64,000 nucleotides of DNA, from the NCBI GenBank assembly GCA_963716855.1, contig CAVQUV010000004.1:127843-191842 (forward strand), given 5' to 3'. Origin of the DNA: JAGVSZ01 sp963716855. Its GTDB lineage: Bacteria > Pseudomonadota > Gammaproteobacteria > Burkholderiales > SG8-39. The number at the start of each line of letters is the position of its first letter. Positions within the stretch are counted from its first letter, which is position 1. A program made the translations under genes and the position numbers. Positions 19,562 to 31,084 of the stretch are shown one piece after another. A model generated the notes under the pieces. That model ran no database searches. It worked only from the letters and a program-made list of their open reading frames with translations, and had not been told where the DNA came from.

Positions 19562-19918
19562 TCAGGTCCTCCAGAGGATCTGGAACGCCCAGCCGGCGCA
19601 ACCGACGAGCACGAGGATGACGAGCACCTCGAGCGCGAGGCGCAGTCCCGTCGGCTTGATGTAGTCCATCAGGATGTCGCGCATGCCGACCCAGGCGTGC
19701 AGGAACAGGCTCACGAAGAACAGCAGCGTGGCGAACCGCATCCAGCCCGGGGCGAAAAACCCCTTCCAGGCGGCGTGATCGGCCGGTCGGGCCGCCGCGA
19801 GCGCGACCGCGAACAGCACCGCGTAGAGCGCCATGACCACGGCCGACATGCGCTGCACGAGCCAGCCGCCGAGGCCGTAGTGCGCGCCGACGACGACGCG
19901 GTTCACCATAGCAGCCAC
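19562..19918 (-). CDS. sdhD: Succinate dehydrogenase membrane anchor subunit SdhD
   Basis: This is a 118-residue protein with three membrane helices. The stretch FLHAWVGMRDILMDYIKP carries the heme b/quinone-site His and Asp seen in SdhD. It overlaps the 3' end of sdhC by about 16 bp. A second ATG at 19909 is an equally possible start. Confidence 0.9.
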   Translation of the reverse strand: MAAMVNRVVVGAHYGLGGWLVQRMSAVVMALYAVLFAVALAAARPADHAAWKGFFAPGWMRFATLLFFVSLFLHAWVGMRDILMDYIKPTGLRLALEVLVILVLVGCAGWAFQILWRT

Positions 19919-20295
19919 CCTCCCAGCACCGCGGTGAGCAGCAGGCTCACGGCGAGCACGACGCCGCTGGTCATGCGCGCGGCGGGCAGGTCGACCGCCT
20001 TATGGATGTCGAGGAAGAGGTAGCGAATTCCCGCAAACAGATGATGCAGGAACGCCCAGAGCAGGCCGAGCAACACCAGTTTCGCGAGGGGATGCGAGAG
20101 GCTCGCCTTGATGCCGGCGTAGCCCTCGGCCGATGCGAGGCTCGAATCGAGGAGGTAGAGAAGCCAGGCCGTAGAGAGGAACAGCAGCGCGCCGCTGATG
20201 CGGTGCAAAATGGAGATGACACCCGGCAGCGGGAGGTTGAGGAGGTTGAGGTTGTACCAGAGCGGTCGTTTCTTTTTCAGAGCAGCATCAGACAT
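19903..20295 (-). CDS. sdhC: Succinate dehydrogenase cytochrome b556 subunit SdhC
   Basis: This is a 130-residue protein with three membrane helices. RPLWYNLNLLNLPLPGVISILHRISGALLF is the conserved SdhC N-terminal block (RP...L..I.S..HR.SG) and HHLFAGIRYLFLDIH contains the heme ligand His. It is the first gene of the sdh operon. A TATACT hexamer on the minus strand at 20353-20358 could be the operon -10 element. Confidence 0.93.
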   Translation of the reverse strand: MSDAALKKKRPLWYNLNLLNLPLPGVISILHRISGALLFLSTAWLLYLLDSSLASAEGYAGIKASLSHPLAKLVLLGLLWAFLHHLFAGIRYLFLDIHKAVDLPAARMTSGVVLAVSLLLTAVLGGWLLW

Positions 20296-20472
20296 CTAGC
20301 ACGTTCCTCTCGGTCATCACCCCGGACGCCAAGCCATTCCCCAAGCCTGCCGAGTATAGCAGCGGACTCCTCCGTTTGTGGCCCGCACAAACCGCTCGCG
20401 ACGCGGCGCACGCCGCGCAAACGACGCCATCGCGGCGTCGATGTGGCTCCGGAAATCGCGCGAGCATGCGCG

Positions 20473-20501
20473 TTGACACTGCCGCGCACGCCGCCTAAAC
20501 T
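20473..20501 (+). promoter_or_regulatory. Sigma70-type promoter of mdh
   Basis: TTGACA at 20473-20478 and TAAACT at 20496-20501 are separated by 17 bp, close to the sigma70 consensus. The predicted start is near 20508, about 60 bp before the mdh ATG. Confidence 0.7.
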
Positions 20502-20569
20502 CGACTCGCTCGTTGCGCCGCAGCATCGCGGCCGCGATACCCCTTCCCAGTCCTGCGCGGAGTCCCACG

Positions 20570-21562
20570 ATGGCGAAAACCCCCGTTCGCGTGGCCGTGA
20601 CCGGCGCTGCCGGCCAAATCGGCTACAGCCTGCTCTTCCGGATCGCCAGCGGCCAGATGCTCGGCGCCGACCAGCCCGTCGTCCTGCAATTGCTCGAGAT
20701 TCCCGACGAGAAGGCGCAGAAGGCGCTCAAGGGCGTGATGATGGAGCTCGACGACTGCGCGTTCCCGCTGCTCGCGGGAATGAGCGCGCATGCGGATCCC
20801 AAGACGGCGTTCAAGGATGCCGGGGTCGCGCTGCTCGTCGGTGCGCGTCCACGCGGGCCGGGAATGGAGCGCAAGGATCTCCTCTCGGCCAACGCGCAGA
20901 TCTTCACCGCGCAGGGCAAGGCGCTCGACGAAGCGGCGAGCCGCGACGTCAAGGTGCTCGTGGTCGGCAATCCCGCCAACACGAACGCCCACATCGCGAT
21001 GAAGAGCGCGCCGAGCCTGCCGCGCGAGAGCTTCACCGCGATGCTGCGCCTCGACCACAATCGAGCGCTTTCCCAGCTCGCCGCCAAGGCCGCAAAGCCG
21101 GTCGACGCGATCGAGAAGATGATCGTCTGGGGCAATCACTCGCCCACGATGTATCCCGACTATCGCTTCGCGACCATCGCCGGGCAGCCGGCCCCGAAAG
21201 TCGTGCCCGACCAGGGCTGGTACCGCGACACCTTCATCCCGACGGTCGGCAAGCGGGGCGCGGCGATCATCGAGGCGCGCGGGCTGTCCTCGGCCGCGTC
21301 CGCGGCGAACGCGGCGATCGACCACGTGCGCGACTGGCTGCTCGGCACCGGCGGCAAGTGGGTCACGATGGGCATCCCGTCGAGCGGCGACTACGGCATC
21401 CCCGCGGACATCATGTACGGCATGCCCGTCACCTGCGCCGGCGGCAAGTACGCCCTGGTGAAAGGCCTCGAGATCGACGAGTTCAGCCGCCAGAAGATGG
21501 ACCACACGCTGAAGGAGCTCCTCGAGGAGCGCGACGGCGTGAAGCACCTGCTGCCGGGCTGA
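20570..21562 (+). CDS. mdh: Malate dehydrogenase (NAD+)
   Basis: This 330-residue enzyme interconverts malate and oxaloacetate. The NAD fold VTGAAGQIGYSLLFRIASG is at the N-terminus, the substrate loop GARPRGPGMERKDLL lies near residue 90, and the catalytic His is at about 190 in VWGNHSPTMYPD. This is the cytosolic-like long form common in betaproteobacteria. It is divergent from the sdh operon, and the ATG at 20570 matches the family N-terminus. Confidence 0.95.
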   Translation: MAKTPVRVAVTGAAGQIGYSLLFRIASGQMLGADQPVVLQLLEIPDEKAQKALKGVMMELDDCAFPLLAGMSAHADPKTAFKDAGVALLVGARPRGPGMERKDLLSANAQIFTAQGKALDEAASRDVKVLVVGNPANTNAHIAMKSAPSLPRESFTAMLRLDHNRALSQLAAKAAKPVDAIEKMIVWGNHSPTMYPDYRFATIAGQPAPKVVPDQGWYRDTFIPTVGKRGAAIIEARGLSSAASAANAAIDHVRDWLLGTGGKWVTMGIPSSGDYGIPADIMYGMPVTCAGGKYALVKGLEIDEFSRQKMDHTLKELLEERDGVKHLLPG

Positions 21563-21620
21563 GCCCGCAGGACCGCTCCAGGGGCGAGCACCCGAGCGCA
21601 CTTCGCGCGAGGGCAGTCCG

Positions 21621-22610
21621 ATGGGCAAGCCCGTCCACCCGAACGACGCGCTGTTCAAGGGCGAGAGGCCCTTCCCCGTCCTCCCGTCCTGCGAGCACTT
21701 CGCGGGCAGCGAGAAGCTGATCCGCAAGGCGCTCGCGCTCCAGGACACCCTCGGGCCGGTCTTCGACGTCACTTGCGACTGCGAGGACGGGGCGCCGGCC
21801 GGCCGCGAGCGGGAGCACGCCGACATGATCGTCGCGGTGCTCAATTCGGACGCCAACCGCCGTCGCATGGCGGGCGCGCGGATCCACGACTACAGCCACC
21901 CGCAGTGGAGGCAGGACGTCGAGATCCTGGTGCGCGGCGCAGGCGGCGTGCTCGCGTACCTCACGCTCCCGAAAGCGACCTCGGCCGCGCAGGTCGCCGA
22001 GATGATCCTCTACGTCGAGCAGACGGCCGCTCGCGCCGGCGTGCACCGCCAGATCCCGGTCCACGCGCTGATCGAAACGCACGGCGCGCTGCGCGACGTC
22101 CACGAGATCGCCGCACTCCCGGGGATGCAGGCGCTCGACTTCGGCCTGATGGACTTCGTGTCCGCGCACCACGGCGCGATCCCGGCCGCCGCGATGCGCA
22201 GCCCCGGCCAGTTCGAGCACGCCCTGCTCGTGCGCGCCAAGGCCGAGGTCGTCGCCGCCGCGCTGGCGAGCGGCGTCGTTCCCGCGCACAACGTGACGCT
22301 GGACCTCTCGAGCGGCGCCCAGGCCCACGCGGACGCGCGGCGCGCGCGCGACCAGTTCGGCTTCCTGCGCATGTGGTCGATCCACCCGGTGCAGATCCGC
22401 GCCATCGTCGACGCCATGGCGCCCGACCACTCCGAGGTCGACGAAGCCGCCGCGATCCTCGCCGCCGCCCAGGCGGCCGACTGGGGCCCGATCCAGCACG
22501 CCGGGAAGCTGCACGACCGGGCCACCTACCGGTACTACTGGGCGGTGCTGCAGAAGGCAAAGGTCACAGGCGTGCCCCTGCCGGAGGGGGCGGCCCGGGC
22601 ATTCTTCTGA
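21621..22610 (+). CDS. HpcH/HpaI (CitE-like) CoA-ester lyase
   Basis: This 329-residue TIM-barrel lyase has the metal-binding Glu/Asp pattern of the family: FDVTCDCEDGAPAG (near residue 55), HALIETHGALRDVHEIA (near 150) and ALDFGLMDFVSAHHG. The relatives cleave malyl-CoA, methylmalyl-CoA or citramalyl-CoA; the exact substrate is not visible. It lies 58 bp after mdh on the same strand and may be co-transcribed. Confidence 0.8.
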   Translation: MGKPVHPNDALFKGERPFPVLPSCEHFAGSEKLIRKALALQDTLGPVFDVTCDCEDGAPAGREREHADMIVAVLNSDANRRRMAGARIHDYSHPQWRQDVEILVRGAGGVLAYLTLPKATSAAQVAEMILYVEQTAARAGVHRQIPVHALIETHGALRDVHEIAALPGMQALDFGLMDFVSAHHGAIPAAAMRSPGQFEHALLVRAKAEVVAAALASGVVPAHNVTLDLSSGAQAHADARRARDQFGFLRMWSIHPVQIRAIVDAMAPDHSEVDEAAAILAAAQAADWGPIQHAGKLHDRATYRYYWAVLQKAKVTGVPLPEGAARAFF

Positions 22611-22673
22611 CCACGTCCCCGGCGAGTTGCGCTACTATGCCTTCGTCATAACTCGAACACCCGAGGGGGCCCC

Positions 22674-23063
22674 ATGAATCGCCTCGCCATGCTCGCCTGC
22701 GCCGCACTCGCCGTGCTGCCGGCCGCCGGCCGCGCACAGGACACCGCGCTGCTCGTCGGCACCTGGGAGTGCCGCGTGCCCGGCGCCGCGCCGACCACGA
22801 CTCCGCCGATCGTCTGGTTCGGCGGGGCCTACGCCGAGGGCAAGATCGTTCCGACGACCGTGGACGTCGACGGCTTCGCGCGCCAGGTCTACGGCCTCTC
22901 GAACGTCGCGGCGGCCGCGGACGGCTGGATCCAGGTCCAGCCCCAGGACGGTCAGGCGTTCATGGTCAAGCCGCTCGGACAGGCCGGGCAGCGCGCGCCG
23001 GCGATGTCGCTGAAGCGCGGCGCCGAGTCCTATCACTGCCTCCGCCTCCCGCCCTCCGCTTGA
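22674..23063 (+). CDS. Secreted protein of unknown function
   Basis: This is a 129-residue protein with a signal peptide (MNRLAMLACAALAVLPAAGRAQ) and two cysteines (GTWECRVPG and YHCLRLP) that could pair. The pattern resembles small periplasmic lipocalin-like proteins, but I do not recognise the family. A GAGGGGG ribosome-binding site precedes the ATG. Confidence 0.6.
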   Translation: MNRLAMLACAALAVLPAAGRAQDTALLVGTWECRVPGAAPTTTPPIVWFGGAYAEGKIVPTTVDVDGFARQVYGLSNVAAAADGWIQVQPQDGQAFMVKPLGQAGQRAPAMSLKRGAESYHCLRLPPSA

Positions 23064-23077
23064 GCCGGTGACCCGGC

Positions 23078-23098
23078 GGCGCGCGCTCGCGCGCCTTT
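23078..23098 (+). terminator. GC hairpin followed by TTT
   Basis: GGCGCGCG and CGCGCGCC form an 8-bp stem with a 2-base gap, followed by TTT, 15 bp after the secreted-protein gene. The U-run is short, so termination may be weak. Confidence 0.45.
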
Positions 23099-23116
23099 CC
23101 CCGACGCAGTCCCGCA

Positions 23117-23139
23117 GCGGCGCGTAAAATACGCGCCGC
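23117..23139. repeat. Palindrome with embedded TAAAAT
   Basis: The arms GCGGCGCGTA and TACGCGCCGC are perfect 10-bp complements around AAA, and the centre contains a -10-like TAAAAT. It is placed about 55 bp before the thioredoxin-fold gene and is probably part of its promoter. Confidence 0.5.
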
Positions 23140-23191
23140 TCGGCGCTGCTCGTCCGCGGGACCGGCGGCGCGCTCTTCGGATCCGATCCTG

Positions 23192-23731
23192 ATGCGCCCG
23201 ACCAGGCGACTCGTCGTGCTTGCCGCGCTCCTCTTTCCGGCTCTGGCCGCCGCCCAGGGCGCCGGCGCCGCGGGCGATCCGATGCAGCACTTCTTCATGC
23301 CGACCCTCGGCGACCTGAAGGCCGACCTCGACGACGCAAAGCGCGCGGGCAAGCGGGCCGCGTTCGTGATGTACGTGCGCGACGATTGTCCGTACTGCGA
23401 GCGCATGAAGAAGACCATTCTTTCGCGGCCGGACGTCCAGGCGTGGTACCGCCAGCGCTTCGCGGTGCTCGCCGTCGACACGAAAGGCGCGGTCGCGATC
23501 ACCGACTTCGGCGGCAAGGCGACCACGGAGAAGGACTTCGCGCTCGCGCAGGGCGTGAAGTTCACGCCGGTGATCATGTTCTACGACCTGGACGGAAAAC
23601 CGCTCACGCGCGTGGACGGCGAGATCCGCACCACCGAAGAGTTCATGCTGCTCGGCGAATTCGTCGCGAGCGGCGCTTACGCTACGATGAAGTTCGCCGA
23701 TTTCAGGCAGGCCGCGAAGCTGCGCGAGTAG
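23192..23731 (+). CDS. Periplasmic thioredoxin-fold protein (SoxW/DsbE-like)
   Basis: This 179-residue protein has a signal peptide ending near AAAQG and a thioredoxin fold with the active site DDCPYCERMKK (CxxC near residues 69-72) and the cis-proline segment KFTPVIMFYD. It probably reduces or rearranges disulfides in the periplasm. It lies 46 bp upstream of acnA on the same strand. Confidence 0.78.
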   Translation: MRPTRRLVVLAALLFPALAAAQGAGAAGDPMQHFFMPTLGDLKADLDDAKRAGKRAAFVMYVRDDCPYCERMKKTILSRPDVQAWYRQRFAVLAVDTKGAVAITDFGGKATTEKDFALAQGVKFTPVIMFYDLDGKPLTRVDGEIRTTEEFMLLGEFVASGAYATMKFADFRQAAKLRE

Positions 23732-23777
23732 CGCGGCCGCCGCAACCGCTACGCACCCAAGACCGCAAGGAAGAAAG

Positions 23778-26480
<2,703 letters not shown>

Positions 26481-26489
26481 GCAGCGTGG

Positions 26490-26513
26490 GATCCGCCCCG
26501 AGCGGGGCGGATC
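26490..26513. terminator. Hairpin between convergent acnA and slyD
   Basis: GATCCGCCCC and GGGGCGGATC form a perfect 10-bp stem with a GAGC loop, 10 bp after the acnA stop and overlapping the slyD stop codon. Its place between converging genes suggests a bidirectional terminator, although no clear T-run is present. Confidence 0.55.
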
Positions 26514-26997
26514 AGTGGTGATGCCCGCCCGGCCCGTGGGCGTGGCCGTGCGTGACCTCGTCGGGCGTGGCGGGGCGCACCTCGAGGACGCTGCAGCGGA
26601 ATTCGATCTCCTCGCCGGCGAGCGGATGGTTGCCGTCGAGCGTGATCTCCGTGTCGGTGACCTTCACGACGCGGAACGCGATCGGGTGGCCGCCCTCGCC
26701 TGCCGGCGTCTCGCCGCGCATCTGCATCCCGACCTTGGGCTTGCCGCCGAACTTCGCGCGCGGCTCGACGCGCACCAGGGCCGGATCGCGCTCGCCGAAC
26801 CCGTCGGCCGGGGCCAGGCGCACGCGCACCTTCTCGCCGACATCCTTCCCGGCGAGCGCCTCCTCGACGCGCGGGAAGATGCCCTGGTAGCCGCCGTGCA
26901 GGTAGTAGTAAGGGCTCTTGCCCCGCTCGACGAGCGCGCCTTTCCCGTCGAACACCTCGTACTTCAGCGCCACGACGCTGTTCTTGATGATCTTCAA
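26512..26997 (-). CDS. slyD: FKBP-type peptidyl-prolyl isomerase SlyD
   Basis: This is a 161-residue protein. The FKBP part is VVALKYEVFDGKGALVERG and FPRVEEALAGKDVGEKVRVRLAP, with the IF (insert-in-flap) chaperone domain between. The C-terminus HGHAHGPGGHHH is a short metal-binding His tail. A TTG start at 26997 is chosen because a GGGGGAGG ribosome-binding site sits 7 bp upstream. It is a cytosolic folding helper, possibly delivering nickel. Confidence 0.85.
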   Translation of the reverse strand: MKIIKNSVVALKYEVFDGKGALVERGKSPYYYLHGGYQGIFPRVEEALAGKDVGEKVRVRLAPADGFGERDPALVRVEPRAKFGGKPKVGMQMRGETPAGEGGHPIAFRVVKVTDTEITLDGNHPLAGEEIEFRCSVLEVRPATPDEVTHGHAHGPGGHHH

Positions 26998-27084
26998 GGC
27001 GCGGCCTCCCCCGAGCAAAGCCGCGATGATACGCGCGGCAGGCGAGTTCCCTTAGAATCGGGCGCGTCCGCGCCCCCAGTCATC

Positions 27085-29103
27085 GTGAACGACCTTCCTA
27101 AGAGCCTCGCGATCGACGCGGCGTTGCGCCGCTACCTGGACCCGGACGCCGATCCAACAGGGTGCCTCGCAGCGCTCGTTGCTGCGATCCGTCCGCCCCG
27201 GGGTGCGAGCGCGAACGAGAACTACGAGCTCGCGCTGCGCACGATCGAGGCGAACCCCGCGTACCGCGCCGCCGTCCGCAACCGATTCTTCGCGTTCTTC
27301 GACCGCCGCAGGCAGGTCGACTTCTTCGCCGACAGCGGCATCCTGCCGAGTGCCGGCTTCTTCTCCGAGCTCGCGCGGCGCGTCTCCGAACGACTGCTGC
27401 CCCCGGTGCGCGATCGCGCCTCGCTCACGGATGCCGTCGTCATCGTGTTCCACGCGTCACACGACGTCGGGTGGCTCAAGTCGCTGCCGGAGTCGTTGAG
27501 CCGCCGCTTCTGGGCCATCGTGCAGCCGACCGCGGGTCCGGACGCCGCGCTGCCGCGCCACGTGGTCGACCAGATGCTCGAGGCGCTGCTCGTGGTCTCG
27601 CACCGCGTGAGCGCGCTCGGGCTGGAACCGGAGCTCGCGCGCATTCACCCCGATCTCCTCCAGCGCGAGTCGCCGTTCATCGCGCAGAGCGTGGAGGCGA
27701 CGCGGTTCGTCGACGGGTGCCGGCGCGCGTTCGACAACCCCGCGGCACCGCACGAGGACGAACGGCACCTCCTCGTGCTGGTCGATCAGTGCCGCGACGT
27801 CCTCACCCGGGTGCGGCGCACGGCCCTCACCCGCGGCACGAGCCTCAGCCTGACCTACCTTCTCGTGCGGCTGTGGCAGAGCCTGCGCCGGATCGAGGCG
27901 CTCGCCGCGGTGCTCGGCGCGCAGTTTCGCGCCGAGGCTGGCCCGGCCGCGGTCGTGCAGTGGGCCGATCTCATGCGCGCCGCGATCCACAGCGAGCTCG
28001 AGCGCCGGAGCATCCGGGGGCACTTCAGGCGCCTCATCGGCATGCTCGCGCTGCGCGTGACCGACAACGCCGCGCAGACCGGCGAGCATTACGTTGCCGA
28101 CACCCGCAGCCAATACCTCGCGATGTGGCGCTCCGCGATGGGCGCAGGGCTGATCATCGGCGTCATGGCGCTCGACAAGATCCTCGCCGCCAAGCTCAGC
28201 TGGGCGCCGCTCAACCAGGCGTTCGTGTACAGCATGAACTACGCGCTCGGGTTCGTGCTCATCTACCTCCTGCACTTCACGGTCGCAACGAAGCAGCCTG
28301 CCATGACCGCGCAGACGATCGCCGCCACGGTGAGCCAGATCGATCCGGCGCGCGGCGACCTCGGCCGGCTCGTCGACCTCATCGCGGCTGTGGCGCGCAC
28401 GCAGCTCGCCGCCATCCTCGGCAACGTGATGATCGCGCTCCCTACCGCGGCTGCGATCGGCTGGACCATCGGCGCGGCGAAGGGTGGCCCGTTCATCGAC
28501 GCCGGAAAGGCGCTGAACCTGCTGCACGACATCGATCCGCTCGCAAGCCTCGCGCTGCCGCACGCCGCCGTCGCCGGCGTCTGGCTGTTCCTTTCGGGAC
28601 TGATCTCCGGCTGGGTGGACAACTGGACGGTCTACGAGCGAGTGCCCGAGCGCATCGCGCAGGTGCGCTGGCTGCGCGCGCTCCTCGGCCCGGAGCGGAC
28701 CAGCGCGTTCGCCGCCTATGTCGGCCGCAACCTTGGCGGCATCGCCGGCAATTTCCTGTTCGGCGTGATGCTCGGCTCGACCGGTGCGATCGCGGCGCTC
28801 TTCGGGCTGCCGATCGACATCCGGCACATTGCATTCGCCTCGGCCAACCTCGGCTATGCGCTCGTCGCGCTCGAGTTCTCGGTGCCCTGGCGCACCGTCG
28901 CGTGGTGCGCGCTCGGCGTCGCGCTGATCGGCCTCGTCAACCTCGCCGTCAGCTTCGCCCTCGCGCTGTGGGTCGCGCTGCGCGCCCGCGGCGTGGAGTT
29001 CCGTCGCAACGGCGTGCTGCTGGGCCTGCTCTGGCGCGAGCTCCTGGTACGACCGGGGCGCTTCTTCCTGCCGCCGCGCGCAGCGTCCGCGGCGCCGGCC
29101 TGA
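27085..29103 (+). CDS. Gcr/SpecificRecomb family membrane protein
   Basis: This is a 672-residue protein. The N-terminal half is soluble and helical; the C-terminal half has about six to seven membrane segments (from near residue 345). GEHYVADTRSQYLAMWRSAMGAG and TIAATVSQIDPARGDL are typical blocks of the family annotated as site-specific recombinase Gcr (PF10136). The name is historical and the membrane topology argues against recombinase activity. The GTG at 27085 is the first start compatible with the upstream slyD gene. Confidence 0.75.
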   Translation: MNDLPKSLAIDAALRRYLDPDADPTGCLAALVAAIRPPRGASANENYELALRTIEANPAYRAAVRNRFFAFFDRRRQVDFFADSGILPSAGFFSELARRVSERLLPPVRDRASLTDAVVIVFHASHDVGWLKSLPESLSRRFWAIVQPTAGPDAALPRHVVDQMLEALLVVSHRVSALGLEPELARIHPDLLQRESPFIAQSVEATRFVDGCRRAFDNPAAPHEDERHLLVLVDQCRDVLTRVRRTALTRGTSLSLTYLLVRLWQSLRRIEALAAVLGAQFRAEAGPAAVVQWADLMRAAIHSELERRSIRGHFRRLIGMLALRVTDNAAQTGEHYVADTRSQYLAMWRSAMGAGLIIGVMALDKILAAKLSWAPLNQAFVYSMNYALGFVLIYLLHFTVATKQPAMTAQTIAATVSQIDPARGDLGRLVDLIAAVARTQLAAILGNVMIALPTAAAIGWTIGAAKGGPFIDAGKALNLLHDIDPLASLALPHAAVAGVWLFLSGLISGWVDNWTVYERVPERIAQVRWLRALLGPERTSAFAAYVGRNLGGIAGNFLFGVMLGSTGAIAALFGLPIDIRHIAFASANLGYALVALEFSVPWRTVAWCALGVALIGLVNLAVSFALALWVALRARGVEFRRNGVLLGLLWRELLVRPGRFFLPPRAASAAPA

Positions 29104-29147
29104 CGCGGTAGACTCGCACCTGACCGGATGCGCCGACACTACGCCAG

Positions 29148-29498
29148 ATGATCAAGATCGCCAGGGCCGCCGCGCTCGCGGCACTGCTCCTCGCCGCCTG
29201 CAGTCAGGCGGAGAAGAAGCCCGCCGCGCCCCCGCCCGATCCCGAGCCGCGCAACGGCGTGGTCGCCCTGGTCAGCGAAACGAAGATCCGCGACATCAAC
29301 AACCGCGACAGCCTGATGGGCGCGATCAACTCGATCATGACCGGCGACACCGAGAAGGCGGTGGCGTCGAACTTCTGGGAGGTCACGGTCTTCTACGACG
29401 ACGGCACGACCGGCGTGGTGACGGTCGAGAAGCGACCACAGGTCCAGGCGGGCCAGAAGGTCCGCGTCACCGGCAACAAGATCGAGCTGCGGCGCTAG
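29148..29498 (+). CDS. Small lipoprotein of unknown function
   Basis: This is a 116-residue protein with signal peptide and lipobox LLLAACS, a proline-rich spacer (AAPPPDPEP), then a small beta-rich domain ending EVTVFYDDGTTGVVTVEKRPQVQAGQKVRVTGNKIEL. It resembles the outer-membrane 'glycine zipper/SLT' type of small OB-like lipoproteins, but no role can be assigned. Confidence 0.65.
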   Translation: MIKIARAAALAALLLAACSQAEKKPAAPPPDPEPRNGVVALVSETKIRDINNRDSLMGAINSIMTGDTEKAVASNFWEVTVFYDDGTTGVVTVEKRPQVQAGQKVRVTGNKIELRR

Positions 29499-29507
29499 CG
29501 CGCCCGC

Positions 29508-30404
29508 TCAAGCCGCTTTCGGCGCCGGCGCGGCGTCCTCCTTCGAGCGGAACTCCGGGATGTCGGGCTTGGAGCCCCACATGCAGAACGACGACGCGGC
29601 GAACGGGAACTGGCGCGGCCGGTGGGCCGCTTCCTCCTCCGGCTTGATCAGCCGCACGCCGGTCGAGTACTCGTAGACCATCCCGTCGGGGCCCTCGAAA
29701 TAGAGGAACACCGCGCCCGAGGTCGGGTGCCGGCCGGGGCCGAAGACGATGCGCACGCCCTGCTCGCGCATGAAATAGTAGGCGCGCATCACGTCGTCGA
29801 CGCCGTGCACCTGGTGGTTCACGTGCTGCACGCCGGGGTACGCGGACGGGAACAGCGCGATCGTGTGGTGCACCTCGTGAATGCGCAGCAGCGCCGCCGC
29901 ACCGATGCGATCCGACACGCGCGCGTTCAGCACGGTCGTCCAGAACGCCTCGTCGCGCGCCGCATCGATGGTGCGCAGGCCGATGTGGGAGAAGCTCCAC
30001 ACGCCGCAATCGCGCGAGGCGAAGTAGCGCCGCCCGCTGTGATGCGGGCGCACCACGAGATCGTGGGTGTTGCCGCTCGGATCGACGAAGCTGAGGAAGT
30101 CCTCGACGTGGCGGATCTCCGCCTCGCGCCGCGTGCCGGGCCGCACCGCGACGCCGTGCGCCTCGAGCGCGGCGCCGGCCGCGTCGAGCGCGGCCGCGTC
30201 GGCGAGCTCCCAGCCGGTCGCGTGCGTCGCGGGGTCGCCCTTGACGTAGACGAGCGTGTGGTCGCGGTCGTCGCCGCGCAGATACACCGCGCCCCCCGCG
30301 CGGCGGACGAGCTCGAGGCCGAGGATCTTCTGCGCGTACTCGGCGGACGCCTCCGGGTCGCGCGTGCCTAGGCGGACATAGCGGAGGTCTTTGAGCTGGA
30401 TCAC
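29508..30404 (-). CDS. Type I extradiol dioxygenase-like (VOC superfamily) protein
   Basis: This is a 298-residue two-domain VOC protein. The second domain keeps the 2-His-1-carboxylate pattern: His in WSFSHIGLRT, His in GVQHVNHQVHG and Glu in DGMVYEYSTG. It probably cleaves a catechol-type ring with Fe(II). The GTG at 30404 starts the family N-terminus (IQLKDLRYVRLGTRDPE). It is divergent from the 3-hydroxyanthranilate dioxygenase gene, which suggests an aromatic pathway. Confidence 0.8.
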   Translation of the reverse strand: MIQLKDLRYVRLGTRDPEASAEYAQKILGLELVRRAGGAVYLRGDDRDHTLVYVKGDPATHATGWELADAAALDAAGAALEAHGVAVRPGTRREAEIRHVEDFLSFVDPSGNTHDLVVRPHHSGRRYFASRDCGVWSFSHIGLRTIDAARDEAFWTTVLNARVSDRIGAAALLRIHEVHHTIALFPSAYPGVQHVNHQVHGVDDVMRAYYFMREQGVRIVFGPGRHPTSGAVFLYFEGPDGMVYEYSTGVRLIKPEEEAAHRPRQFPFAASSFCMWGSKPDIPEFRSKEDAAPAPKAA

Positions 30405-30508
30405 GGCGCGACTCCTCGGCGGGGCGAGGCGTCCATCTTGCAACACTCGCCCGGCCGACTCAACCACGCGGTTGCGACCCCGCTCGGGCGTCGAGTATCC
30501 TGAGCACC

Positions 30509-31084
30509 ATGGTCGTCCCCAGCCTCCCGCCCCGCTATACCCCGCCCTTCAACTTCCAGCGCTGGATCGAGGAACACGCCCATCTCCTCAAGCCCCCGGT
30601 GGGAAACCAGCAGATCTGGAAGGACACCGACTTCATCGTCACGGTGGTCGGCGGGCCGAACGAGCGCACCGATTTCCACGACGATCCGTACGAGGAGTTC
30701 TTCTGGCAGTTCGGCGGGAACGCCCACCTGCTCATCTGGGATCGCGGCGCGTACTCCCGCATCGACCTCAAGGCGGGCGACATTTTTCTGCTGCCGCCCG
30801 CCATGCGCCACTCGCCGCAGCGGCCGGAGGCGGGAAGCCTCTGTCTCGTCATCGAGCGCACGCGACCGCAGGGCGTGATCGACGGCTTCGAGTGGTATTG
30901 CGCGAAGTGCGGCACGCTCGTGCACCGCATCGACGTGCAGCTGGCGAGCATCGTCGAGGACCTGCCGAAGGCCTACGACCGGTTCTACGCTTCGAGCGAG
31001 GCGAGCCGACGCTGCACGAAGTGCGGCACGATCCATCCGGGCCGCGACGCCAAGGCCTGGCACGCGATGCGGGCGGCCGGATGA
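30509..31084 (+). CDS. nbaC: 3-hydroxyanthranilate 3,4-dioxygenase
   Basis: This 191-residue cupin opens 3-hydroxyanthranilate to 2-amino-3-carboxymuconate semialdehyde. Fe(II) ligands sit in RTDFHDDPYEEFFWQ (His, Glu) and LLPPAMRHSPQRP (His). The C-terminal rubredoxin-like zinc site with YCAKCGT and RCTKCGT is typical of the bacterial enzyme. It overlaps the next gene by ATGA, so the two steps are translationally coupled. Confidence 0.92.
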   Translation: MVVPSLPPRYTPPFNFQRWIEEHAHLLKPPVGNQQIWKDTDFIVTVVGGPNERTDFHDDPYEEFFWQFGGNAHLLIWDRGAYSRIDLKAGDIFLLPPAMRHSPQRPEAGSLCLVIERTRPQGVIDGFEWYCAKCGTLVHRIDVQLASIVEDLPKAYDRFYASSEASRRCTKCGTIHPGRDAKAWHAMRAAG